64,000 nt of DNA from Bradyrhizobium sp. SZCCT0231 (GCF_018130245.1 NZ_JAFCKP010000012.1:62001-126000), one strand, 5' to 3'. Counted from the first letter of the stretch, positions 52,946-62,386 are shown. Notes: generated by a model from the sequence alone, not told the origin. Numbers and translations: made by a program.

Positions 52946-53935
52946 CTAAATCTCCACCACCTGCCCCGGCATCATCGCCACGAATCTTTCCTGCGGGATC
53001 CTCGCTGCATCGAGCGCTTCGACCAGCGCCTTGGCTGGCGCGTCGATTGCTTCGTCCGTCAGCTGGAACGTGCCGTGGTGATGCCCGAGCGCTTGCTCCG
53101 CGCCGCAGTCGGCCAGCGCCTTCACCGCGTCTTCCGGATTCATATGCTGGTCGCGCATGAACCAGCGCGGCTCGTAGGCGCCGATGGGGAGGATCGCCAG
53201 ACGCAGCTTGCCGTGCTTCTCGGCGACGCGGCGAAAGTGCCGGCCGTCGCCATAGCCGGAATCGCAGACCACGTAGATTTTCCCGGCCGGCGTCTCCAGC
53301 ACGAAGCTCGCCCACAGCGCCTTGTTGCGATCGAACAGGCTGCGCGCGGTCCAATGCCTTGTCGGCACCAGATGCACGGCGATGCCGCCGCCGAGCTCGA
53401 CACGATCGTGCCAGTCGAAGGCCTCGACCTTGATGGTGGGATCGGCGCCGCGCATCGTGACGTCATTGCCGAGCGGGGTGACGACGCGCGGGGCGAAATT
53501 CTTGGTGAGCCGCGACAGCGTCGCGATATCGAGATGATCGTAATGCCCGTGCGAGACCAGCACGACATCGATCTGCGGCAGCTTCTCGAAGGCGATGCCG
53601 GGATCGTTGTGCCGCTTCGGCCCAGCCCAGGCGACCGGCGAGACCCGCATCGACCAGACGGGATCGATCAGGATGTTGAGACCGCCGGCCTGGATCAGCC
53701 AGCTGGCGTGACCGACGAAGGAGAGCCGCACCTTGCCGCCATCGACCCGCTCCGGCGGGATGTCGGCATGGGGACTCGGCGCCCACGCCGGCCATTTCGC
53801 GCGCTGCCGCTTGCCGTCGAACTGCCAGCGCAACACCTCACGAAGCGATTTCGGCGGCGCGCCGTCGGGGTCGAAGAAGTGCCGGCCGTTGAAATGACCG
53901 GAGGCGGGGCCGTCATAGGTTTTCATGCGGGACAT
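52946..53935 (-). CDS. MBL fold metallo-hydrolase, NAPE-PLD-like
   Basis: 329 residues. The metallo-beta-lactamase zinc motif 'VSHGHYDHLD' places H129, H131, D133 and H134; further ligands lie around 'VPTRHWTARS' and 'GYGDGRHFRR'. 'LSFVGHASWLIQAGGLNILI' and 'NDPGIAFEKLPQIDVVLVSH' follow the UlaG/NAPE-phospholipase D branch (also seen in Rhizobiales YjcS-independent paralogues). No signal peptide. The substrate, possibly a phospho- or lactone compound, is unknown. Confidence 0.92.
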   Translation of the reverse strand: MSRMKTYDGPASGHFNGRHFFDPDGAPPKSLREVLRWQFDGKRQRAKWPAWAPSPHADIPPERVDGGKVRLSFVGHASWLIQAGGLNILIDPVWSMRVSPVAWAGPKRHNDPGIAFEKLPQIDVVLVSHGHYDHLDIATLSRLTKNFAPRVVTPLGNDVTMRGADPTIKVEAFDWHDRVELGGGIAVHLVPTRHWTARSLFDRNKALWASFVLETPAGKIYVVCDSGYGDGRHFRRVAEKHGKLRLAILPIGAYEPRWFMRDQHMNPEDAVKALADCGAEQALGHHHGTFQLTDEAIDAPAKALVEALDAARIPQERFVAMMPGQVVEI

Positions 53936-54119
53936 CCAGAGGGAGCAGTCCGAAAAGGCGGGGGCCGGTGATCGGCAAAGCGGGCGTCCGGGGGCCGCCG
54001 GGTCGGTAACCCATCACCGGCTATATGGGCGGGGCTGGCAAAAAAGGAACCCGTCGCCGAAAATGTCACATTTTCAGTATCTTGCCTTACCAGAGGCACC
54101 CCGCCACCCTAACTTTCCT

Positions 54120-54148
54120 TGACTTTCGGGCGGGAGCGGCGTTTAACC
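54120..54148 (+). promoter_or_regulatory. sigma-70-type promoter candidate for ffh
   Basis: TTGACT, 17-base spacer, TTTAAC. It would start an mRNA with a 290-base leader containing the palindromic repeat at 54293 before the ffh TTG start. Confidence 0.5.
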
Positions 54149-54292
54149 CCGCCACTTTCTCGGAAAGGCTTTCTTTTCGACCCGCCGACCGGCCCTGGAG
54201 GCCGGAGGTGAACGCCCGACAGCGCTATGCGCCCTCGGGCGCAAAGGTGTTTGGACTTTCGTCTTGGGGCAATGCGCCAAGGCACATTCACG

Positions 54293-54396
54293 GTCATCCC
54301 CCGCGAAGGCGGGGGATCCAGTATCCCAGAGGCGCATCGGCCAGGGCCGAGAAGCCGCGGCGTACTGGATGCCCCGGTCAAGCCGGGGCATGACAG
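54293..54396. repeat. palindromic repeat, composite copy upstream of ffh
   Basis: Left arm GTCATCCCCCGCGAAGGCGG with a CCCCCGC and GCGGGGG hairpin, right arm CCCCGGTCAAGCCGGGGCAT, and a centre related to 48745-48849 (GAAGCCGCGGCGTACTGG). Confidence 0.8.
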
Positions 54397-54444
54397 CGGA
54401 CAGTAGCGGCGCCCCTTACCGGGGACAGCAACAGGACAACGGCA

Positions 54445-55998
54445 TTGTTCGACAATCTGTCGGAACGGCTTGGTGGCATTCTCGATCGTCTGACGGGGCG
54501 CGGTGCGCTGACCGAAAAGGACGTCGATGCCGCGATGCGCGAGGTGCGCCGGGCGCTGCTGGAGGCCGACGTCGCGCTGGAGGTGGTGCGCAGCTTCACC
54601 GAGCGCGTGCGCGAGCAGGCGATCGGCGCCACCGTCGTCAAGTCGGTCACCCCCGGCCAGATGGTGGTCAAGATCGTCCATGACGAGCTGATCAACACGC
54701 TCGGCGCCGAAAGCCAGACCATCGACGTCAATGCCGTGCCGCCGGTGCCGATCATGATGGTCGGTCTGCAAGGCTCCGGCAAGACCACAACCACCGCAAA
54801 GCTCGCCCGCCGCCTGGTCCAGCGCGACAAGCGCAAGGTGCTGATGGCCTCGCTCGACGTCTATCGCCCGGCGGCGATGGAGCAGCTGGCCGTGCTCGGC
54901 CGCGACCTCGACATTCCGACCCTGCCGATCGTGGCGGGCCAGCAGCCGCCGCAGATTGCCAAGCGCGCGCTGGAAGCCGGCAAGCTCGGCGGCTACGACA
55001 TCGTGCTGCTCGATACCGCCGGCCGCACCACGCTCGACGAAGAGATGATGGCGGAAGCGGCCGCGATCAAAGCGGCGGCCAATCCGCATGAAGTGCTGCT
55101 GGTCGCGGACTCGCTCACCGGCCAGGACGCCGTGAACCTCGCGCGCTCGTTCGATCAGCGTGTCGGGCTCACCGGCATCGTGCTCACACGAGTTGACGGC
55201 GACGGCCGCGGCGGCGCCGCGCTGTCGATGCGCGCCGTCACCGGCAAGCCGATCAAGCTGATCGGCACCGGTGAAAAGACCGACGCGCTGGAGGATTTCC
55301 ACCCCGACCGTATCGCCGGCCGCATCCTCGGCATGGGCGACGTGGTCTCGCTGGTCGAGCGCGCCGCCGCCAATATCGACGCGGAGAAGGCCGCGCGCAC
55401 CGCCGAGCGCATGCGCAAGGGTCAGTTCGACCTCAACGACATGCGCGAGCAGCTGTTGCAGATGTCCAACATGGGCGGCATCAGCGGGCTGATGGGCATG
55501 ATGCCCGGCATCTCCAAGATGAAGAACCAGATCGCGGCGGCCGGCATCGACGACAAGATTTTGAAGCGCCAGGTCGCGATCATCGATTCCATGACCCGCG
55601 ACGAGCGCCGTCATCCCGATCTGCTCAAGGCCAGCCGCAAGAAGCGCATCGCGGCCGGCAGCGGCCAGAGCGTCGAGCACGTCAACAAGCTGCTGAAGAT
55701 GCACCGGAACATGGCCGACATGATGAAGGCCATGGGCTCGGGCAAGCGCGGCCCGCTCGCCGGCATCGCGCAGGCGATGGGCTTCGGCGGCGGCATGAAG
55801 CCGCCCTCGCCGGAAGAGATGAAGGCGCTGCAGGAGAAGATGCAGGGCGGCGGCGGACAAGGCCTGCCGAATTTGCCGAAGGATCTGCCCGCGGGTCTGC
55901 GCCAGGGCCTACCCAATGTGCCGGGGCTCACGGGCCTCAGCAACAAGCCGACCCTGCCCGGGCTCGGCGGCTTCCCCGGACTGGGGAAGAAGAAGTGA
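54445..55998 (+). CDS. ffh: signal recognition particle protein Ffh
   Basis: 517 residues starting with TTG at 54445 ('MFDNLSERLGGILDRLTGRG'), preceded by AGGACAACGGCA. N domain about 1-90. G domain with 'GLQGSGKTTTTAKLARR' (G1, about 107-123), 'LLDTAGRTTLDEEMMAEA' (G3) and 'TRVDGDGRGGAAL' (G4). The Met-rich M domain (about 325-435) has the RNA-binding 'TRDERRHPDLLKASRKKRIA'. A long Gly/Pro/Leu tail ends in KKK. Ffh with 4.5S RNA binds signal sequences; ftsY is in the same window. Confidence 0.98.
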   Translation: MFDNLSERLGGILDRLTGRGALTEKDVDAAMREVRRALLEADVALEVVRSFTERVREQAIGATVVKSVTPGQMVVKIVHDELINTLGAESQTIDVNAVPPVPIMMVGLQGSGKTTTTAKLARRLVQRDKRKVLMASLDVYRPAAMEQLAVLGRDLDIPTLPIVAGQQPPQIAKRALEAGKLGGYDIVLLDTAGRTTLDEEMMAEAAAIKAAANPHEVLLVADSLTGQDAVNLARSFDQRVGLTGIVLTRVDGDGRGGAALSMRAVTGKPIKLIGTGEKTDALEDFHPDRIAGRILGMGDVVSLVERAAANIDAEKAARTAERMRKGQFDLNDMREQLLQMSNMGGISGLMGMMPGISKMKNQIAAAGIDDKILKRQVAIIDSMTRDERRHPDLLKASRKKRIAAGSGQSVEHVNKLLKMHRNMADMMKAMGSGKRGPLAGIAQAMGFGGGMKPPSPEEMKALQEKMQGGGGQGLPNLPKDLPAGLRQGLPNVPGLTGLSNKPTLPGLGGFPGLGKKK

Positions 55999-56015
55999 GG
56001 GCACACTCTCCCCTC

Positions 56016-56118
56016 GTCATTCCGGGGCACGCGAAGCGTGAACCCGGAATCCATCGGGCCGCAGATACGCGGAGAAATGGATTCCGGGTTCGCGCCTGAC
56101 GGCGCGCCCCGGAATGAC
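56016..56118. repeat. palindromic repeat, CCGGAATGAC family (copy 5)
   Basis: Begins GTCATTCCGGGGCACGCG and ends GCGCGCCCCGGAATGAC, with inner CCCGGAATCCAT and ATGGATTCCGGG arms. It lies between ffh and rpsP in the same transcription direction. Confidence 0.85.
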
Positions 56119-56158
56119 GAGCCATATCTTTCATTTTACGAACACTCAGGAGACCAAC

Positions 56159-56491
56159 ATGTCCGTCGTTATCCGCCTCGCCCGCGCAGGCACCAAGAAG
56201 CGTCCCGTCTATCACGTCGTCGTCGCCGACTCGCGCTTTCCGCGCGACGGCCGCTTCATCGAGCGTCTCGGCTATTTCAATCCGCTGCTGCCGAAGGACA
56301 ACGAGGCGCGCCTCAAGCTCGACCTGGAGAAGGTGAAGGCCTGGGTCGCCAAGGGCGCGCAGCCGTCGGACCGCGTGGCGCGTTTCCTCGATGCCGCCGG
56401 CGTCAAGAAGCGCGAAGCGCGCAACAATCCGCAGAAGGCCGTGCCGCGCAAGGAGCGCAAGGCGCAGGCCGAAGCCGCCGCGAAGGGCTAA
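56159..56491 (+). CDS. rpsP: 30S ribosomal protein S16
   Basis: 110 residues from the ATG at 56159 (ribosome site CAGGAGACC); the frame extends upstream into the repeat but S16 starts '[20 protein letters not shown]'. The core '[20 protein letters not shown]' is typical and the C-terminal Ala/Lys-rich extension is normal for Rhizobiales. Followed by rimM after 9 bases. Confidence 0.98.
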   Translation: MSVVIRLARAGTKKRPVYHVVVADSRFPRDGRFIERLGYFNPLLPKDNEARLKLDLEKVKAWVAKGAQPSDRVARFLDAAGVKKREARNNPQKAVPRKERKAQAEAAAKG

Positions 56492-56500
56492 GGCTAGATC

Positions 56501-57055
56501 ATGTCGGCGCTGGTCTGCGTCGCGCGGATCGGCGCCGCGCATGGTGTGCGCGGTGCGGTCAAGCTATGGACCTTCACCGAAGATCCCTTCGCCGTCAGGC
56601 GCTACGGTCCGCTCCTCGCCAAGGACGGCAAGCGCCAGTTCGAGGTCGCAACGGTGCGCGAGGCCAAAGATCATCTGGTCGCGACATTCAAGGGTGTCGC
56701 GACCCGCGATGAGGCCGAGCGCCTCAACGGCATCGAGCTCTACGTCCCCCGCGAAAAACTGCCCGCGACGGACGAGGACGAATATTACCACACCGATCTG
56801 ATCGGGCTCGCCGCCGTCACCACCGATGGCGAGCCGCTCGGCCGCGTGCTCGCGATCCATAATTTCGGCGCCGGCGACATCATCGAGCTCGCGCCCCTCA
56901 AGGGCCCGACGATGCTGCTGCCGTTCTCGAATGCGGTGGTGCCGGAGGTCGATCTCAAAGGCGGCCGTGTCGTGATCGCGCTGCCGCAGGAGATCGAGGG
57001 CGAGGAGCGCGATGCTTCCTCCACGAGTCGTCCCCGCGAAGGCGGGGACCCATAA
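56501..57055 (+). CDS. rimM: ribosome maturation factor RimM
   Basis: 184 residues. The N-terminal barrel has '[20 protein letters not shown]' (about 5-24) and the PRC-barrel domain about 95-170 ('[20 protein letters not shown]', '[20 protein letters not shown]'). It assists 30S head assembly with S19. The last 9 or so residues ('SRPREGGDP') and the stop codon are encoded by the palindromic repeat beginning at 57027, so the natural C-terminus has been replaced or lengthened by repeat DNA. The domain itself is intact. Confidence 0.96.
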   Translation: MSALVCVARIGAAHGVRGAVKLWTFTEDPFAVRRYGPLLAKDGKRQFEVATVREAKDHLVATFKGVATRDEAERLNGIELYVPREKLPATDEDEYYHTDLIGLAAVTTDGEPLGRVLAIHNFGAGDIIELAPLKGPTMLLPFSNAVVPEVDLKGGRVVIALPQEIEGEERDASSTSRPREGGDP

Positions 57056-57168
57056 CCATCGACTACAATTTTGGCTAAGCTGATTGCTCCAGCCATCGCA
57101 AAACTGGCTGCAGTGGTTATGGGTCCCGGATCTGCGCGCGCTTGAGGCGCGCTTGTCCGGGACGACGA
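57027..57168. repeat. palindromic repeat, composite copy that enters rimM
   Basis: Left arm GTCGTCCCCGCGAAGGCGGG (hairpin CCCCGC and GCGGGG) and right arm GCGCGCTTGTCCGGGACGAC, the right half nearly identical to 52880-52924. The first 29 bases lie inside the rimM reading frame and supply its stop codon. Confidence 0.85.
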
Positions 57169-57181
57169 GAACTGAGATCCG

Positions 57182-57937
57182 ATGACACCCCCCTCCCCCT
57201 GGCGCGCGACGGTGCTGACGCTGTTTCCGGAGATGTTTCCGGGGCCGCTCGGCGTGAGCCTGGCCGGCCGGGCGCTGGCTGGCGGGCTGTGGGAGATCGA
57301 GGCGCGGGACATCCGGGCCTCCGCAACCGACCGCCATCGCAGCGTCGACGACACCCCGGCCGGTGGCGGGCCGGGCATGGTGCTGCGGGCGGATGTTCTG
57401 GCGGCCGCGATCGATGCAGCCGGGATCGCCCCTGAGCGGCCGCGCCTGCTCATGAGCCCCCGGGGTCGGCCGCTGACCCAGGCCCGTGTCGTCGAGCTCG
57501 CCCGGGGCCCCGGCCCGCTGATCGTCTGCGGGCGGTTCGAGGGGGTGGACCAGCGGGTGATCGACGGGCGCGGCCTGGAGGAAGTCTCGATCGGCGATTA
57601 CGTGCTCTCGGGCGGCGAAATCGCCGCCCTCGCCCTGATTGACGCCTGCGTCCGGCTGCTGCCGGGCGTGATGGGCAAGGAGGCCTCGGGAACCGACGAG
57701 AGTTTTTCGGACGGGCTGCTCGAATACCCCCAATACACCCGCCCGCAGCTGTTCGAGGGGGTTCCGATCCCCGATATCCTGACCTCCGGCGACCACGCCA
57801 AGGTTGCCAGCTGGCGGCGGGCGCAATCCGAGGCCCTGACGGCGGCCCGGCGGCCGGATTTGTGGGCGAAAGTACAGGCCAATGTCCCGAATCGGGCCGG
57901 CCGCCAAAAAACGCCAAAAAACAAGACAGACGGGTGA
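57182..57937 (+). CDS. trmD: tRNA (guanine-37-N1)-methyltransferase
   Basis: 251 residues. The trefoil-knot SPOUT domain has '[19 protein letters not shown]', '[16 protein letters not shown]' and the AdoMet-binding '[19 protein letters not shown]'. The C-terminal domain carries '[18 protein letters not shown]'. It makes m1G37 in tRNAs and prevents +1 frameshifting. It sits in the conserved rpsP-rimM-trmD-rplS order, 126 bases after rimM because of the repeat. Confidence 0.98.
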   Translation: MTPPSPWRATVLTLFPEMFPGPLGVSLAGRALAGGLWEIEARDIRASATDRHRSVDDTPAGGGPGMVLRADVLAAAIDAAGIAPERPRLLMSPRGRPLTQARVVELARGPGPLIVCGRFEGVDQRVIDGRGLEEVSIGDYVLSGGEIAALALIDACVRLLPGVMGKEASGTDESFSDGLLEYPQYTRPQLFEGVPIPDILTSGDHAKVASWRRAQSEALTAARRPDLWAKVQANVPNRAGRQKTPKNKTDG

Positions 57938-58047
57938 CAAACGCTCCGGCTTGCCTTATAGGAGCGGCCAAATCCGCAATGGCTGGATAGACGAATTTTG
58001 CGCAGCCCCCCGTTTCCAGGGCTGGGCGCGCCGATGGAGATTTACCC

Positions 58048-58428
58048 ATGAACCTGATCAAGCAGCTCGAGCAAGAGCAATTCGACAAGCTGTCCGCCGG
58101 CAAGAACATCCCGGAATTCGGCCCGGGCGACACCGTGATCGTCAACGTGAAGGTGGTCGAAGGCGACCGCACCCGCGTGCAGGCCTATGAGGGCGTCTGC
58201 ATCGGCCGTTCCGGCGGCGGCCTCAACGAAAGCTTCACTGTCCGCAAGATCTCCTATGGCGAGGGCGTGGAGCGCGTGTTCCCCGTGATGTCGCCGATGA
58301 TCGACTCGATCAAGGTGGTGCGCCGCGGCAAGGTGCGTCGCGCCAAGCTCTATTACCTCCGCAATCTCCGCGGCAAGTCGGCCCGCATCGTCGAGAAGCA
58401 GGACCGTCAGGCTGCCGTCGGCGAGTAA
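58048..58428 (+). CDS. rplS: 50S ribosomal protein L19
   Basis: 126 residues; '[20 protein letters not shown]', '[20 protein letters not shown]', '[18 protein letters not shown]' and '[20 protein letters not shown]' are hallmark L19 segments. It sits at the 30S-50S interface. Last gene of the rpsP operon, followed by a strong terminator. Confidence 0.98.
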   Translation: MNLIKQLEQEQFDKLSAGKNIPEFGPGDTVIVNVKVVEGDRTRVQAYEGVCIGRSGGGLNESFTVRKISYGEGVERVFPVMSPMIDSIKVVRRGKVRRAKLYYLRNLRGKSARIVEKQDRQAAVGE

Positions 58429-58455
58429 GCTTCGCCCACCAGGCAAGTCTTTCGA

Positions 58456-58484
58456 AAGCGCGGGGCTCGGCTCCGCGCTTTTTT
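58456..58484 (+). terminator. Rho-independent terminator after rplS
   Basis: AAAGCGCGG and CCGCGCTTT arms with a short loop, followed by a T-run. Confidence 0.85.
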
Positions 58485-58653
58485 GTTGCGTCAGCCGTGC
58501 GCGTCAAAGCTCTCGCGCTTCCAATTCGGCCTGCTATATATTCTTGGAATGTTTCCAGATCTGACCAGCTTCGCCCCCGTCCAGCGCATCGTCATCGACG
58601 ATCGCTCGCGGCTGCCTGGCCGGTTCTTCGGACGCTTCGCGACCTCGGCAACG

Positions 58654-58700
58654 TCAGAGCTTACGCGCGCAGCCTGAAAGGCTGCGCTGACGATTTTGTT
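58654..58700 (+). promoter_or_regulatory. candidate leuC leader hairpin
   Basis: GCGCAGCCT (58667-58675), GAA and AGGCTGCGC (58679-58687) form a perfect 9-bp stem; an upstream GTCAG can also pair with the CTGAC that overlaps its 3' side. A short T-rich run (GATTTTGTT) follows. It could be an attenuator or an mRNA stability element. Confidence 0.4.
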
Positions 58701-58756
58701 GCCCGCGCGCTATCCGCGCATATCCGTCTACACAACATTCTTCGGAGCTTAAGCTC

Positions 58757-60163
<1,407 letters not shown>

Positions 60164-60255
60164 GCCGGTTCCTGCAATTGTAGCGATCGCGGCAAACCGC
60201 CATTAATCGCCCGCAACGACACTGCGTCCTCGCGACGGTTTTGCGAGGACGCGTC

Positions 60256-60465
60256 ATGGCCAACAAGCCGGAATATGTCGACCTGATCAGCGAGGCCACG
60301 CGCCAGCACCGGCGGCGCGCAGCGCCGCTGCGCATCGTCGCCAAGCCGGAGGTGGAGGAGACCTCCAAGCTCAGCCGCTGGCCGCCGGCGATGTTCAAGC
60401 AGTGGAAGATCGAGAATCTGATGCGGTGGAAAGCTTCGTCGTGGAAGCTGAAGGATTGGCTTTAG
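60256..60465 (+). CDS. small hypothetical basic protein
   Basis: 69 residues from the ATG at 60256. It is basic (many Arg and Lys), with 'EATRQHRRRAAPLRIV' in the N-terminal half and a tryptophan-rich C-terminus ('RWPPAMFKQWKIENLMRWKA' followed by SSWKLKDW). There is no membrane segment or signal peptide. I do not recognise a family. A coding role is supported by a clean start, GC-consistent codons and position between leuC and a repeat, but a chance frame cannot be excluded. Confidence 0.55.
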   Translation: MANKPEYVDLISEATRQHRRRAAPLRIVAKPEVEETSKLSRWPPAMFKQWKIENLMRWKASSWKLKDWL

Positions 60466-60475
60466 CCGCATTCTC

Positions 60476-60559
60476 CGTCATGCCCGGGCTTGTCCCGGGC
60501 ATCCACGAACTTTGCTCGCACCGAAGACGTGGATGGCCGGGACAAGCCCGGCCATGACG
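60476..60559. repeat. palindromic repeat 'GTCATGCCCGGGCTTGTCCC' family (copy 3)
   Basis: CGTCATGCCCGGGCTTGTCC and GGACAAGCCCGGCCATGACG arms, with inner GCATCCACG- and ACGTGGATGG-type arms. Confidence 0.85.
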
Positions 60560-60577
60560 CTGTTCGAATAGTTCACA

Positions 60578-61138
60578 TCACCAATAACGATACGGATAGT
60601 GCCAGCGGCAGACGCGGCGCGGGCCGTAATAGGTCCAGATGATCCGGCAGCGGCGCGGATAGTTGTAGTAGGGATAATAGCCGCCGTAATAATAGCGCCG
60701 ATGGAAGTGACGATAGCCGTAATGGGGACGATGATAACCCCAGTGCCGGTGGTAGCCGCCATATCCGCTGTGGCGAACGCCGCCATAGCGATAGCCGCCG
60801 ACATGGCTGTGGTGAAAGGCCGGCGCGGCGCGGAAGCCGCCGCCATGAAAGCCACCGCCGCGGAAACCGCCGATATGTCCGCCGCCATGGAAGCCGCCAC
60901 CGCGGAAACCTCCGCCGTGAAAATGCCCGCCGCCACCATGTCCGCCGTGCCCGCCGCCGTAACGAACCTGCGTGACGAGATCGGCGGTCGCGGCCTTCGT
61001 TGCGGGTGACGTCGCCGGATTGATCAAGCTCAGCGCTTCAGCACGACGCGCGGTGCCGGCCGACAGCATCAACGTTGCGGCGGCCGCGATCCCGAACAAG
61101 CGCATCGGGCTTGTCCCGAGCCCCAACATCCTCAGCAT
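60578..61138 (-). CDS. Gly/His/Tyr-rich exported protein
   Basis: 186 residues from the ATG at 61138, which has a strong ribosome site (AGGGAGGATTCC). A signal peptide (about 1-36) ends near 'AGTARRAEALS'. The mature part begins 'INPATSPATKAATADL', then has a Gly/His run with repeats of GGGFHGGG and GGGFRGGG, and a Tyr/Arg/His-rich tail with two Cys ('RRCRIIWTYYGPRRVCRWHY'). This layout recurs in small secreted proteins of Bradyrhizobium. Metal binding by the His-rich part is plausible but unproven. It is the first of three adjacent secreted Tyr/Arg-rich genes on the minus strand. Confidence 0.75.
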   Translation of the reverse strand: MLRMLGLGTSPMRLFGIAAAATLMLSAGTARRAEALSLINPATSPATKAATADLVTQVRYGGGHGGHGGGGHFHGGGFRGGGFHGGGHIGGFRGGGFHGGGFRAAPAFHHSHVGGYRYGGVRHSGYGGYHRHWGYHRPHYGYRHFHRRYYYGGYYPYYNYPRRCRIIWTYYGPRRVCRWHYPYRYW

Positions 61139-61295
61139 GGAATCCTCCCTGAAGCTGGACAGCAGAGCTGCGACGCGACGTCTCGGCCGCGCCATTGCTG
61201 TTCAATTACGGTCGCTCCCGGGATTAAATTGCGGACACCGATGTGAACGCGCCATGAATGAACGAACACCGGGCTCCGTGATGCGACGCCGTGCC

Positions 61296-61329
61296 GCGAC
61301 GGAAGGAATTTTGCGACGGAAGGAATTTT
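61296..61329 (+). repeat. 17-base tandem duplication containing the ribosome site of the DUF1330 gene
   Basis: GCGACGGAAGGAATTTT occurs twice head to tail. The second copy supplies the GGAAGGAA ribosome site for the ATG at 61334. Confidence 0.85.
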
Positions 61330-61333
61330 GCAG

Positions 61334-61630
61334 ATGACTGTCTACGCCATTGCGCAATTGAAGATGACGGACCGCGCGGCCTATGACCGCTATCAGGCGC
61401 AGTTCTTCGACGTGTTCAGAAAGTACAACGGACGGCTGCTCGCCGCCGACGAACATCCGCGCGTGCTCGAAGGCGCATGGCCGCATGACAAGCTTGTCAT
61501 GATGTCGTTTCCCGACGAGGCCGCGTTCCTCGCCTTCTCGAACTCGCCCGACTACGAAGAGATCTCGCGCGACCGCAAGGCGGGTGCGCAAGCGACGGTG
61601 CTGCTGGTCAGGGGATTTGCACCCGGCTAG
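61334..61630 (+). CDS. DUF1330 domain-containing protein
   Basis: 98 residues from the ATG at 61334 ('MTVYAIAQLKMTDRAAYDRY'); the TTG at 61328 is less likely. It has the DUF1330 dimeric ferredoxin-like fold features 'YQAQFFDVFRKYNGRLLAAD' and 'MMSFPDEAAFLAFSNSPDYE'. Cytoplasmic, no known substrate. Directly preceded by a duplicated ribosome site. Confidence 0.92.
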   Translation: MTVYAIAQLKMTDRAAYDRYQAQFFDVFRKYNGRLLAADEHPRVLEGAWPHDKLVMMSFPDEAAFLAFSNSPDYEEISRDRKAGAQATVLLVRGFAPG

Positions 61631-61634
61631 CGGA

Positions 61635-61895
61635 TCACCAGAACGGCCCGTAGCTGAACACGAACGGGGCCGGCACGCCGTAGGGATAGGGACGGTAGTG
61701 GACGGGCCGCGCGTAGTAGCGTGGATCGCGGCGTGCAGCAGGCCGCGCCATGTCGTGGGTTCGCACGTGTCGTCGCGCATCGAAAACAGCGATCCCCGCC
61801 GAGGCCTCCGGTATCGTCACCCGTTGCGCAGTGGAAGCACGAGGCAGGCCGGCGGCAAGTGCGACGGCAATAGCCAATGCAATCCATCTCGCCAT
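61635..61895 (-). CDS. small exported Tyr/Pro-rich protein
   Basis: 86 residues from the ATG at 61895 (GAGGG ribosome site). Signal peptide about 1-25 ('MARWIALAIAVALAAGLPRA'), then an Arg/Tyr/Pro-rich mature part ('RRDPRYYARPVHYRPYPYGV') ending in aromatic residues ('FVFSYGPFW'). No known family. It is convergent with the DUF1330 gene, ending 4 bases after it. Confidence 0.65.
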   Translation of the reverse strand: MARWIALAIAVALAAGLPRASTAQRVTIPEASAGIAVFDARRHVRTHDMARPAARRDPRYYARPVHYRPYPYGVPAPFVFSYGPFW

Positions 61896-61948
61896 CACGA
61901 CCCTCACGAGGCCGACGCGCTGTTGGCTGGCGCGGGGCATTGAACCGG

Positions 61949-62263
61949 TCAGCCCCGGCGCCAGTAGCAGCTCACGCGCGGCACGATCACGGTGCCGCTC
62001 GGCCGGTACTCCTGCACATACGTGGCGTTGCACACGCGGAGGGCGTCGGGACCGGGATTGTAGCGGGGATAGACGCCGTCCGGGCTGTAATAGGGCGTGA
62101 CGCGCAAGCGCGCCGGCGGCCGCTTCCGCGGCTGGGGCATGTCGTCAGGCGGAACCGCCTGGGCGAGGCGAATCTCGGGGCCGGCGGTCTGGGCCTCGGC
62201 GCCGACGCAAAACTGCGAAAACAACCCCATGCACAGTAGAGTCAGCGCTGTTTTCGCTCGCAT
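61949..62263 (-). CDS. small exported Cys/Tyr/Arg-rich protein
   Basis: 104 residues from the ATG at 62263. Signal peptide about 1-25 ('MRAKTALTLLCMGLFSQFCV'), its hydrophobic core encoded by the 31-base repeat also found at 4843. The mature part has 'RKRPPARLRVTPYYSPDGVY' and a C-terminal pair of cysteines ('LRVCNATYVQEYRPSG', 'PRVSCYWRRG'). The pattern of paired Cys with Tyr/Arg and terminal W resembles the larger protein at 61138. No known family. Confidence 0.7.
   Translation of the reverse strand: MRAKTALTLLCMGLFSQFCVGAEAQTAGPEIRLAQAVPPDDMPQPRKRPPARLRVTPYYSPDGVYPRYNPGPDALRVCNATYVQEYRPSGTVIVPRVSCYWRRG
62211..62241. repeat. 31-base exact repeat, copy 2
   Basis: Identical on the same strand to 4843-4873. 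It covers codons about 8-18 of the small secreted protein gene (read on the minus strand). Confidence 0.8.
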
Positions 62264-62386
62264 TTTTCCGCCCGCCTGAAACGTCCCATTGACGGCCCCA
62301 CGCTCCCCGTTTTGGCGGCGCCCGTCAACCTCGCCGCGTTTATAATGCGGGATGCATCGCCGCGGAACCCGCGGTATGAGGGTCGC

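Larger units (their letters stand above)
53936..54444. other. intergenic region upstream of ffh
   Basis: About 500 bases between the divergent MBL-fold and ffh genes. It holds a good promoter candidate (54120-54148), a GGCCCTGGAGGCC-type hairpin near 54190 and a palindromic repeat (54293-54396). No protein gene is supported. Confidence 0.7.
58429..58756. other. intergenic region rplS-leuC
   Basis: It contains the rplS terminator, an AT-rich TATATATT (about 58533-58540) that could be a -10 element for leuC, and a strong hairpin 70 bases before leuC. A 43-codon frame from 58549 is not leucine-rich, so no classical leader peptide is evident. Confidence 0.6.

Noticed and set aside
58549-58677. 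A possible leader peptide for leuC
   Set aside because: No leucine-rich run and no good ribosome site; the terminator-like element is not placed as in classical attenuation.
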